From positions 10,230,001 through 10,294,000 of the forward strand of contig JAILWY010000021.1 in assembly GCA_022113835.1 (NCBI GenBank): a stretch of DNA of 64,000 nucleotides. The letters are read 5' to 3'. Shown one piece after another: positions 1 through 11,619 of this stretch. Numbering within the stretch: the first letter of the stretch is position 1; each line of letters begins with the position of its first letter. This stretch comes from Atopsyche davidsoni. Its lineage: Eukaryota > Arthropoda > Insecta > Trichoptera > Hydrobiosidae. Below the pieces are notes generated by a model, which made no database searches, was not told where the DNA came from, and saw nothing but the letters and a program-made list of their open reading frames with translations. The translations under genes and the position numbers were made by a program.

Positions 1-2627
1 CACACCCGTATTTTTCTATTTATTATATATCAATAATCTCAAGAATTTATAATCCAATTGTTAATGAAAAGCGTTGTTCGACCTTGAATAGGCTCGGGAA
101 AATTTAATGTATTATATTATATAATAAATAATACTAATTATAGCTAAAAATAGACCAAAAACGAGTAGGTAGCCGCCAAAAGAAAAATTGGTTTTAATAA
201 AAAGCTGATTTCTATTTTTATCCATTCCATCGCTTTGATAGCCAATAAATAACAGACCGAGATCTTTTAACAAAGTCACCGAAAAGCATAAAGTGAAAAC
301 GTATGTTTTGTTAGAACAAGAAATAACATTTGCGCGAAATATAAATAAATATAACTTAAAAAATGAATTTGCAGACCTTTAAACACTTTTCGCAATAAAT
401 GCTCTTGTTTATAAAAAAGATACTCGTTTTAATAGGCGTCGTTAAAATCGTGTTTATATAACACTGTACGATTAAAAAAAAGTTTTTTTGGGAGAACTTA
501 TTCCCTAATGCGAATGTGACGATTGGGCATCATTCTGCGTTAAAACTTTTAAGGCATGTGATGATCACATAACCTATTTTAAAAAATGTCATCAAAAATA
601 CTTTGGGCGTGGAGATCACCCGAATTGCAACCACAGCTAAAAACCAAATCAACTCTCATGTTAATTTATTTTCAATATCAATAATCGCTTAGATTAAAAA
701 TACAATGGGTTTTTGAAGACAGTCTCAGTAAATTTAATGTTAATTTATAAGCAGAAAAGATTTTTCGAAATATAATTGAATTAATTATTAAGATTCTCTC
801 CGGGGAGACGAGCTGTCATGGCGTTTTGGCCTATACAGAATTACAACCGGTCTAAGCAAAATATTGCACTGGAATTAAAAGAATATTGGCGACACCAACG
901 ATCTTATAGCAATCATTATTTAATTAATTTTTTTATAAGTATTTACTCGTAAAACGCTGACAATTAAAATTCCTGAATATTGACCGGCATGTGACCTATT
1001 CAACATAATATAATCCCTGTTGTTATTACATATATTTAAATATACATATATATTTAAACAGGTATTACCTTTATTATTATCACATACTGTTTTTAAAATA
1101 TTTACGACTTCACAGGTGACTTTATAATATTTATTTACGTTACTTATTAAAAACGCTATACAGTACAACCATTCCCACTTTCCATCGATTTACAAGCAAT
1201 CAACACAAATTAAAAAAAATAGTTTAAATTTTAAAATAATTTACGCATGCTACGCTTTATAGAAATGAATATTAATAAATTCGCATTTTTTACTTTTATA
1301 TATTTATTGTATTTTTAATCAATTAAAAAATTATTTTCTCATTTTTAATGTCCGAATAAATTATTTTATGATTTTGGCATCATATTTAGTAATTTTGATT
1401 AAAAATCTGAAATTGCGTATTTTAAAAGTACGTGGAGTTCGGAGTCGTATCATGATTTTTGAACACCCTGTATCATCCGGCTGATTTTCCTCTTATACGT
1501 CAGTGGCTGTAACGCGTTACGGGATCATATTTTTATGGCCAAAATCTGTTATTAATAATTACACAAAACGTTATCTACTCCGACGTCACCGCAAGTGTCG
1601 CACTTCCCTGACGAGCAAAGCCTTTTCCAACACTGTGGTTGTCAAAATAATGCAATAAATTACGTATTTTTGCTACTCGGAAAGCTCTGTGTGAAATATT
1701 TTACTAAGATAAAAAAAAAACACGCGAGATTTACGACCATTTTGATATTAGGTCGACGTGAAACGAAAATAAATTATGTTTTAAATATTAAAATAAATAT
1801 ACCGCCGGTACACCCGGTTCTTATGTCTTCACAAATAATCGCATTGTGTGAAAATATTCATATTCTTTGAAAAGTGGCGGGTGAGAGGAAATCTTCTTTG
1901 CGTTTCAAAATAACACTGTTATTACAAAATAAATAATCAAAAATAATAGAACTTGTGAAACTGTCAAGATTAAATACGATACATTTTTCTCATATTTTAT
2001 TTTTACTGTACAATCTACATCTCTTCGAAAAAGCGTTATGACGTCAATAAACCGCTATTCACTTTATTGAATATATTAATTATAACGAAAATGATTAATA
2101 AATTAATATCGGCCTTATATTATTTTTCGCCAGAGTGCTGCTCCTAATATTGCCTTCTGATTGTTTAAGATGAAACTGAGAAAAGGTTTTATACACTTTT
2201 TCTAACATGGGCAAATATGGAGTAAATCCATTTACAAAAAAAAAATATTTTTCATGATAAAAATAACGGCCTATTCATAAAATGACAAAAAAGGAATATG
2301 TATGTAATTCATTTTACATATAGAAATAAGAAAAATTTAGCCAACAATTTAAAAACTGTTATCAATTTTGTAGACTTTTAATATTTTCTTCCTGATTTCA
2401 CATTTCATCATTATTTGATGCGATTCAAGATTCAGATCGGCGACCCTTGGTAATGAAATCCGTAATTAACAATTGTGTTTGGATTTTGTAGACCTCGTCT
2501 ACATTTGTAGAATCTTTATAGACTTTATATTGAATTGAGCATTTATTAATACTCGTTCAACATTCGGGTCATTTTGTATTACGCCCTAATTCGAGTCAGA
2601 ATGATTTTTTTTTATCCCAATTTTTTT
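1..2627. other. AT-rich non-coding DNA, no gene seen
   Basis: No reading frame here has recognisable protein similarity or a convincing splice pattern. The longest frames are AT-rich chance frames. The carbonic anhydrase gene that starts to be visible at 3061 must have at least one more 5' exon (start codon, probably a signal peptide). It could lie here unseen or beyond the left edge. Confidence 0.6.
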
Positions 2628-2988
2628 CTCTCCTCAGAGTAGGTCGGCGACCATTCCACTGAGCATATACTCATGTTGAACAAGTGTTTATAGTTTTTTA
2701 AAGAGAAAATATTGTAGTGGGTCATTTTACACCGCAGTTTTATACTGGAACGAAAAATCTGCGTATTGCTACTGCTTAATAGCATTATTATACATAAATC
2801 CTTTCCTTACTAAGTTCTGGCGTTTAGATCTGATACTCCTTCTGCAGTGGTTACAGAAACAATAGCAGGAGCTCCCCACCTCGACAAGGCACTTTCAGAG
2901 CATATCCCTTCACAATAATTCCAAGTCCACTACTCCATAACCGATCCTTTACACACGCTCAGAGTACAGAATGGGGAGAGCGAGGAGG
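2628..2988 (-). repeat. Interspersed repeat R1, copy A (full length, inverted)
   Basis: This is the reverse complement of the repeat also seen near 39001-39860, 44409-44703 and 63561-63733. Shared landmarks, read on the minus strand, are a CGCTCTCCCC start, a block reading ATCAGATCTAAACGCCAGA, the word CGCAGATTTTTC, a GAGTATATGCTCAG block and a GGTCGCC...GAGGAGAG end. At CCAGTATAAAACTG it keeps the uninterrupted sequence that is split by a mariner insertion in the copy near 39.2 kb. It ends about 70 bases before the first visible carbonic anhydrase exon. The class is unknown; no coding capacity is seen. Confidence 0.75.
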
Positions 2989-3060
2989 CACCAAATTTTT
3001 AAAAAAGAGTGTAAATAGGGGCTAGGTGTAGTACAAATTAAACCAGTATTTTGTTTGCAG

Positions 3061-6000
3061 GTATGGTGAATGGGTTTGGGTACCACAGTGCGGACCAGCG
3101 ACGATGGAAGCGGAGGCACGAAGGCTGTGGAGGACACATGCAGTCCCCCATCAGCGTGTCAGCCCGCCGAGCCATCCCCCTCCGCATGCCCGCCCTGGAG
3201 ATGGTCGGCTACCACAACCCCCTTCCCAACCCCATCAAGTTCCACAACAACGGACACTCGGGTAACGTTACATCTTCCACTGTTTTTGAAGTTAAACCTT
3301 CGCAAAGTTTCATAATGTAGGCTCTACTCAACCTGCGGCCTGAAACACTTTTATTCCAATATGAAATATGCAAAAAGAAACCTGATTTGTCTAGAACAGT
3401 GGCTTTCAAACTCTTTTGACCCACGGACCCATTTTCATGGTCAAAACTTGCCCACGGACCCGCTTTCATAGTCAAAACTTGCCTACTGACCCCCTTTCAT
3501 AGTCGTTGTTCAGGGACCCCCAAATCGATTTAAATTTTCTAAGGACCCTCTGGGGTCCGTAGAGACCACTTTGAGAAGCACTGGTCTAGAATATCAAAAA
3601 GCTTGTGAAAATCAAATATCACACTAATTTTCAAATTAACGTTTGAAAATATTTAGGTTTTGTGTTGTTAATGTACAACTAAGTCCTCGATAGCTAATTT
3701 TGAAAGAATGGCCTGAAAAATGAAAAATGTTGCAGCCCTTGTAACATAGCCTGAACGAAAAAAAAGGTTGGGTATCGCTGGCTTAGGCCAAGTAATATTT
3801 AAGAAATGACGTAGAGGACTTCAAGATGTGGAAATTTTCTTATTGTTAGATCTTCTACAGTTTTTATTTACAACAAATTAACAATTAAAAAGCGTTTCTA
3901 TAGTTTTTATATTTATTTTTCATTCATTGTATTTGTTTTCAATGCAGTTCTTGTAGAATCGATAAAAATACATTTTTACAAAATGACGTCGATTGAATAC
4001 TCAAATACCACTTTAAGATCTCTTCATAATATATATTTCACATAACTAGAGCCATCCAGTAAAATATATTGTAAATACACGTAGAAGCACTAGTAAGATA
4101 AGAGACTAGAGTTTATATTTCGTAACATATATAGAAAATCGATGCTGGAAAGAGGAATCCTCTATAAAAATATACGTAATATTATTTTCGCTATTTTTAA
4201 TTGATACAACCTTGAAAAATAATACAATTACAAATGCGTTACAACTTGTATGGGGGGCAAATTTATGTTTGACGTGATGTTTATAAGTGGTTGATTTTCA
4301 AGTGCCATTTTTTCTAAATGAAACTTGAAAACATATCAAATCGAGATCACGAGATTCATTCATGCTATTTCAGGATGTTATTGATTTCTTATTATTTTTT
4401 TAAATCGTGAATTTGAAGTGCTAATAAGAATTAGGTATTGCTTGTTTGACCTTAAACTTTGTCCGTCTGTACCTAACGGGATCTGCCGAATTGAAACCTG
4501 ACCTGCTAGAATGAATGGATGCGTCTGAAAAATGGCCTGAAGCTGTATTATGTAAACATATTTAGAATAATTGCAAAAATATGCTCGGACATCTGTTTTC
4601 ATTCAATGCATGAGTGCATGTAAATATACTATGGAAATAGTTCAATTTTAAGGCATTATATGTTTGCTACGACATGGTGGTACGAGGCAGATGTGTAGCA
4701 TCAGAGTCACCATTATTATAACCATGGTGTCGATCAAAAAGGGGAGACTGGGTATTGTTTCATAAAAATAAAATTGGGGTGATTCTAGTTACACTTGTAA
4801 GCGAATCGAACTTACAATACATTATTTAATTATTAGGTACTCGAGGAAGAGATCCTTCCTGAAAAGTGACAGTGTAAATACCACCCTACTTTTAAAAATC
4901 AAAAAACCATAGGAAGAAGATATGCATACAAGCAAGGCTTTAGAGTTTTTAGAGGCTTATAGGGATATATCTTACTTGGTTTGGTAAAAGCATCAAGTAA
5001 GCAACATATTTATTGTTAAAAGAATCACCGAAAGTATAATTAATATTATTTTCTTCTCAAAAGGCTTTCCTTCCATTTCATCCCTAAGGCAATTGATATT
5101 TATTGAGAATTTAAAAACCCTAAACTAATTTACTCAGATTAGAATCCTATTATAATATTGGGAGTGCAATACGTGTAAGTACATAATATTCTATCCGGTG
5201 ATGAAAAATAAACAATCAATTGAAATTACGTGAATTGAACATTGAATGCTCTGTTTTTCAGTAAATGACGCAATTAAAAAGTATTATCGTTAAAGAGAGG
5301 TTCTTTAGATAAAAATTTACTAAAGAAACAACATTGAAGCTGACGTTTTCAGTGTTGTGGGTGATAAGATTTTTATGGCATGTTTGTTCAGAATTATAAT
5401 TACAAATATCAAATTTACTATTAAGGTATAAATCTCTTAGCATGGGGTTAGTAAAAAAAACGAGAATATTATAGATTTTAAATATTTGTTATTTTTATAT
5501 TACATGATATGTTTTACGAAGTATATATATATATTTTAAGGCGTTACAGTTTTCACTCAACAAAATACCTAAAAATAACTAGTACGTATTAATAAATAAA
5601 ATAAATAAATAAAAGTGATAGTAATGGGTATGAATTATAATGTAAAAATATTATATTTTACCCCAAAATGTGATTGTCACCTTTATTAAAGAAAAAAGAA
5701 AAAAAAAAGCCTCGTGTCTAATTATTACTTGCTTGTTTGAAACAAGAAGAAGGTGTTAATGTTATTTTTTTATTATGTGAACTTATATTGCTTCTAAGTA
5801 ACAAGGAAAATAAAACCTTGTTATATAATATGGGTTTTGTGTTTTTCCAGCAACATGTCAGTTGTAGCAGCAATTAAGCTGCCTACACGTGCTGCGACAC
5901 GACCGACAACCGAATGGTATTTAGCCAATAGCGTCCCCATAAAAAAATACCTCAAATAAAATGACGTCATTGTATAATCACCGCTCGGTTGTAACTTGTG

Positions 6001-9000
6001 TGTAGGCTGCTACTGAATATTACTAGTCCAACCCACTGCATCCTTGTTTGCAAGGGGGACAACTCAAAAAAAAAAAAATGTATTTGGTTTTCAAAACAAG
6101 TTATTCCCGTTCAAATTATCTGTCCATCACTTTAGTGTTTTGATAAATGCTTTTATCACCCAGTCGTCGCAAATATATTTAAATTATAGACGGAAATAAC
6201 TGTGTGATGCAAATTTTGGGCGCCGTATTGTCGTCAAAGTCCATTTTTATTTTTATGTACGATGCACACAAATATACAAATATTTTTTTGCCAATTGCTT
6301 GGGGTTTTATAAAGTACGTTTGTAGGTTTTGGCAGTCGTAGTTTTGAGGTGATCTGGTTTTTTGGTTGTTGTGCTGCTTGGGGTATATATTACTCCGACG
6401 TTTTGGTCTATGTGCTGGGACCATCTTCAAGGATTTGGTTGGGTCCATTCCTGCTGCTCATCTGTATTTGAGTGTACCACTCTGAGACCACTCACTGCTC
6501 CCAGCACGGGAATTGAAACTTCGAAGCATAACGCCCAAGAAACCGGATTAACTATTATAATGTTCATGAATAGAATTAGTGCTCATGTAACTAAACTATA
6601 GCAATAAACTAGTATACGCCATGAAAGTATAATGTTTTTTTTTTATGGACCATAAAAAATACATGGTAGTTGCATGGAAGGGTGTGGAGTCATCACTACT
6701 TGGGGCTGCCAATGCTTCTTATTCTGACACCATTTCCTGAAAATTGTAAAAGATTATTAATTGCATTTTTAATTAAAAAATAAATATTTCGAGTGATTTT
6801 TCACATTTTGTAGAAATGTTGAATAAAATGTAAATATCACCAAAAATATTACTTTTAATTAATAAATAAATGTGAGGAAATTCACTAAGTACTCCCTGTC
6901 AAAATATTTATTATAAATGAATTATTTAAATACAATTAATTAAAAATAATATTTTGATTAAAAAACAAGCATGCAGTATAGAAAAATTATAATTTTTGAC
7001 TTCTCTAACAGGAATCCAACAGGTGTTAATTTGTTTCTTTATCTACACGAGCCTGCACTAAAGTAGATAAAGGTGATATAAATAAAAAAAAAAAACAGTT
7101 ATTTCTTTTTATTATAACTTGTGGAATCTTTGTAAACTTTTTTTGATCAAATGTATTAATAATGTTATTTGTATGCAAGCATATTTGCATATTATAAATT
7201 ATCAGTTGTTTAGTAAAAGTCAGTTCGACGGCGTTTCGGGGAATGAGTTTGTAAGTGATAGCGATAACATGTTGGCATTTTGAAAAAAATTACTAAGTCT
7301 CTTCTTCGGGAAAACCAACTCACCAGATGCATTCATTGGTGATTAAATTGCAAAAATCAAACTCAACGAGGTGTCGGAGACAATCTAATCAGATCAATGT
7401 TAAATATCGTAATCAATTGCGTCATACGTGGCACTTCTAAAAGTCAGATTTATGAGAGAATAGATCTAAGCATCCAATTAAATACATATGCATTAAATAA
7501 AATTCAGATTGTAAGAGCTAGTTATTGTGTATATGAGTCTAGAAATGATACCCACTCTCTACTTTTTAAATGTAGATAATGAGAAAATTGGTAGTTTTCA
7601 AAAAGGTTTTTCTTGTTTCAGTGAGTCTATCAGTTCCCAAGGGTGGTTCGGAGAAGTTACCCTACATCTTTGGAGGACGGCTGAAGGACGAATATGAGCT
7701 GGAAGGTCTGCACTTTCACTGGGGAGACAGAAACAGTAGGGGAAGCGAGCATGTTCTTAACGACATCCGTTATCCCATGGAGATGCATATCATCCACAGG
7801 AACACAAAGTACCCAACGGCAATGGAAGCCAATTTACACGAAGACGGACTAACAGTGCTGGCTTTCTTTTACCAGGTGATTTCAATATTATTTTAACAGA
7901 AGATTTATCGGTGCAAAAATAAACTGCAGTGGGAAAGGACATAAACATATGCTTTGTGTAAATTATTGGTGCGGTGAAAACATTCTGTTTATATGAGAAG
8001 TTTTAAAATAATCTCTAAAAGTACACATCGGTCATTATTTATTTAAATACTTTTGCAAACAATTAAAGTCTGTGACTCACTTCCAGTTACAATTAATACA
8101 CCAAAGCAAGCATATTGCAATCGAGACTATTTTTAAACACGTCTATAAACAACGAAAAATATTTATTTAGAAAGGATATTTTCAATACTGTTGGCTCGAG
8201 CTTCACTTTTAGCGTGCGATTTTAAATTATTAGTCCACGACAATGTTATAGTGAAAACTAAAGTTATGATTTTTGAATCAATAACGTTATTGACTTTGGT
8301 TAGATCATAGAAGTATTTTCGCACATTAACTTTGTGTAGAGTTTGTTGAAGTAATTTTCAGTTTAGTGCTATTTTTTCCAACACTTAATTATAAACGTTC
8401 ATAAAAGTTGAAATATCTTTGAATACAAAACAGAAAAAAAAAATTTATGCATGGGTAGATTGAAAAGTTTTATTTGAAGATTTAATTAATTATATTATAT
8501 ATTTACTTTTTGCTGATAATATGTCATCACTTAATTGATGATTCTGTCTGCATTAATCCAAATTATGGTGGAATATATTACTAATTATTTTTTCGTCAGT
8601 TAATTATTTTTATTACTTTCTGTTCATTTTATTTAATATCCTACAAGTACGTATCTTAGTATTCGTTATTGCACTAATTTTATTGCAGCTAGATAAGGTA
8701 AGGTTATGGTAGAGTTTTAAAGCAGTTTTAGTCTATTTAGATCGATATTTGTATTTAAAAAAAATATAAAAGCCCTGCCATATAAAATTATTGGTAAATA
8801 TTGTGGAAAAGTCTTTATCCATCTTTTCAAGTTTAATATTCAGATTATTTATGTTTATCTATACAAATATTGAAATATGTCCCTTGGAATTTTACATATG
8901 TGACAAGATACAAATTTATAAAGACGGATGGCCAATGATTATAAATTATATGTATGCAGTAATATGAAATTGACATTAAGATATTTATAACCATGAAATA

Positions 9001-10439
9001 TTTAGCACAGCATATACTACTTATACGTATTATATATTTCAAGGATAATTATTCATACATAGTATTTGCTACATATCTAGGTGTTGATTGCTGATTACAA
9101 TCAAAGTAAACAAAAACTTATGAGTTTTCATTTGATTTTTCAGATTCAAGATGATGAAGCAAAGGAGCTCAATCCGCTCGTGAAAAATTTGACGATCGTT
9201 GAAGACTTCAACACCAGCATGAATCTCAACACAACATTCACTTTAGCTTCTCTTTTACCTATTAATACAGATCGCTTTTACACATATAAGGGATCTTTGA
9301 CAACACCGCCTTGTTCAGAAGCTGTAACATGGATTCTGTTCCCTGATCATCTACCAATATCTGTTTTCCAGGTAAATAATAAAGTTATATTGCTACAAAG
9401 TAATTTAATGTGGCTCCTTTTCAGTGTGTAGAGCAGTTGCGTGAATGTCGCTTTGATCATCAAATTGATGCCGATGCATTGAAGATTCTTAATGCAGTAC
9501 AAATACTGAAGTATCATTAAAAACTTTGGTATTGGAAATAATTTTAAAATGCTGTTTTCTGCCGATAGACCAAAAATTTGTAGAGTAGAGAAACTATTAT
9601 AAATAGCATAATATCTTGACCTATAAAGTTTCAATGGCTTTTGTTTTTCTCAGTATTGACGTGATTTGTTATCAACTCACCTGAGGCTGTTTACTCTATC
9701 AGTAAGGCAGGTACATTCACTTAGCAGGCAACGTTGTGTAGTTCCAATAACACCTTATATGTATTAATTCACAATGACCTAAGCGCATATACAGAGTTAG
9801 ATTTATTAAAATAACATTTCAGTCAGTGATTAGATTACGATCAATGGCAATTGATTGCCTTGTAGATAGAGTACTCATTTACTTATGCAGTACAGCATTT
9901 TAAGTGTGATAATAATATACAAACTCGCAGTGTTTATATTGTAGGAAAATTAATTTGTATATCTATCACTAGTGGCGTGAATTGAGTTCAAAATCTGAGC
10001 AAGCTGTTTTATTCACTGAACATAAAATATGTATAGTATATAACACAACTTTCTTATTGTTTATAAAAAGCACTATTTAAAATATTATCACACATTTATT
10101 ATGTACCCAATAGGTAATAATTGTCATAAAAAAATATTGATCTTAATATTAACAATGAATTCATTCATTGATTCAATGAAATGTATGAATGTTAATTAAA
10201 TTGCGTAATTTTATTTTCAGATGGAAAAGTTTCGTCAGTTGTCAGCAAACTCTGATTCCATGCTTGTGGACAACTTTAGGCAGTTGCAGCCTCTTTACAA
10301 CAGGCGAGTGTTCGTTCGCAGAGTAACTGGGAACTCTCCCAAGTACATTAAATTCAACAACGTACACTACTCCAAATGGGATTGGCTTGGTCCCAGCTCT
10401 GTAGAATCATCTTCATCAAGTGCTGAGAACGAGATATAA
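3061..10439 (+). CDS. Alpha carbonic anhydrase, four exons, 5' end missing
   Basis: Reversible hydration of CO2 to bicarbonate by a zinc enzyme of the alpha class. Exons: 3061-3261, 7622-7875, 9144-9371, 10221-10439; phases agree and every intron is GT/AG. About 300 residues are visible. The first exon has the QSPI block (HMQSPISVS) and ends at FHNNGHS, whose His matches the proton-shuttle position 64. Exon 2 carries HFHWG (two zinc His), the SEH glutamate and EMHIIHRN (third zinc His). Exon 3 has the SLTTPPCSEAVTW signature. The last exon ends in a Ser-rich tail (SSSSSAENEI) without a hydrophobic GPI signal. All catalytic landmarks are present, so it is probably active. The first exon begins with two bases of a split codon, so at least one upstream exon is needed; the internal ATG at 3063 is unlikely to be the start. 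The exact family member cannot be named. Confidence 0.92.
3397..3583. mobile_element. hAT-type MITE, 187 bp, with 8-bp target duplication
   Basis: It starts CAGTGGCTTTCAAAC and ends with the imperfect inverted partner of CAGTGCTTCTCAAAG, the usual terminal form of non-autonomous hAT transposons. It is flanked by a perfect 8-bp direct repeat, GTCTAGAA, at 3389-3396 and 3584-3591, the target-site length of the hAT superfamily. No coding capacity. It lies in carbonic anhydrase intron 1. Confidence 0.88.
3420..3512. repeat. 31-bp tandem repeat inside the hAT MITE
   Basis: Two near-identical 31-bp units (3420-3450 and 3451-3481), each beginning CCCACGGACCC and ending CAAAACTTG, are followed by a third decayed unit from 3482. 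They make up roughly half of the MITE. Confidence 0.8.
3592..5875. other. Carbonic anhydrase intron 1, part
   Basis: Intronic AT-rich sequence. Around 3759-3780 the word AAAGGTTGGGTATCGCTG resembles the right end of another hAT-like element, but no matching left end was found. Nothing else is recognised. Confidence 0.5.
5876..6011. mobile_element. Short MITE family M1, copy 1
   Basis: Its left end is AAGCTGCCTACACGTG and its right end is the inverse of GTAGCAGCCTACACAC. The same termini occur at 40885-41041. No coding capacity and no clear target duplication. Located in carbonic anhydrase intron 1. Superfamily not assigned. Confidence 0.6.
6012..7621. other. Carbonic anhydrase intron 1, 3' part
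   Basis: Mostly AT-rich. About 6350-6470 is less AT-rich; on the minus strand it reads CTTGAAGATGGTCCCAGCAC then ACCAAAACGTCGG, a style often seen at the 3' ends of Penelope-like elements. The intron ends at the AG of 7620-7621 before exon 2. Confidence 0.4.
7876..9143. other. Carbonic anhydrase intron 2
   Basis: A GT/AG intron, very AT-rich, in which I see no repeat or gene. Confidence 0.75.
9372..10220. other. Carbonic anhydrase intron 3
   Basis: A GT/AG intron with AT-rich content and no recognised element. It ends with a good TTTTATTTTCAG acceptor. Confidence 0.75.
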
Positions 10440-10651
10440 TCAATTATCATTATATGAAAATTATTTTTACTGTGCTTAAATATTTTTATTTTTATCGTAT
10501 TTTGCAAATGAAATTATTGTACATTTTATTTGTAAAATTTAATGTAAAACTTTACCCTTTGAATAATTACTTTATGTAATTTTTAGTTATATTTACATTA
10601 TGTTGTTGTTATCTTAATGAAGTATATTAATATTTAAAAAAACTAACATAA

Positions 10652-10657
10652 AATAAA
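10652..10657 (+). terminator. Candidate poly(A) signal of the carbonic anhydrase gene
   Basis: AATAAA, about 210 bases after the stop codon at 10437-10439. AT-rich sequence makes chance matches common; another AATAAA lies near 10817. Confidence 0.4.
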
Positions 10658-11286
10658 CGCATACTATTTTTATATTACTAATTACTACTGGTTACGCTAA
10701 AGATGAATGGCAAAACTTGTCAAATTGAAGAATCAAGAACATTATTTTTGTAATACTAATTTAAAATTTATGTTGTCTCGTTAAAAATAATTCTAGTCTT
10801 TCAATAAGTTTAATATGAATAAAGTTTCCTTATTATATTAATAAGAACGAATATCTGTAGGGATGATTTCACAGTATGAAATAGTCATTTACCATAAATC
10901 TAAAACAATAGTACCTGTTTTATTGCCAAGATTGATATCAATCCATTCTATAAAACCTATGCTTTAGTTTTTATACATTTTTAAATATTATAAAATTATC
11001 GAGGAAGATAACCACTAAGTTTACTCAATAATTTATGATATTTACTAATCGTCTAACTAATATGAATATCACAAGGATTTATACCAGAGGTAATGGCTGT
11101 CTCGAAAAGCCCATTTTTACTTTTAGTGTATCCCTGGTTTAGCTTTGTAACGTCATTATTGGATAGGCTGTAAAACTATGAGTTGATATTAAAATAAATC
11201 TAAAGGAAATTCTCTATTGGAAAGGGCTGCATGAATACCTAACTTTTATTATTGAATTAAAATAATTTTCATACTAACAAATTGTT
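10658..11286. other. Convergent intergenic region
   Basis: Sits between the 3' ends of the carbonic anhydrase (+) and V-ATPase F (-) genes. AT-rich, no gene or repeat seen. It probably contains the end of one or both 3' UTRs. Confidence 0.55.
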
Positions 11287-11296
11287 TTTATTTATT
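11287..11296 (-). terminator. Candidate poly(A) signals of the V-ATPase F gene
   Basis: Two overlapping AATAAA hexamers on the minus strand (TTTATTTATT on the plus strand), about 330 bases after the stop codon. Confidence 0.4.
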
Positions 11297-11619
11297 TACA
11301 CATTGAACAGGAATATAACATTGATTCAGCTACGCCTACATAAACTCACCCTAACATGAAAGTAAAGTGAAACATACTATTCCCATAATTATTCACAATT
11401 ATGGTCTGGAATGAATATTATACATTTTAGCTCATTATTATTAATTAATAACACATGAAAATAGTAACACTATTAAATTTTTAGTCCACAACAAGCATTA
11501 GATGTATTTACACAGAATTAATTTAGTTTTAATACTGTAATAACATTTTTTCAAAAGGTGTACTCGTGTTGCAACACAATTTTCTTGTGATGTGATTTAA
11601 ATACCAATGTGCATTTTGA

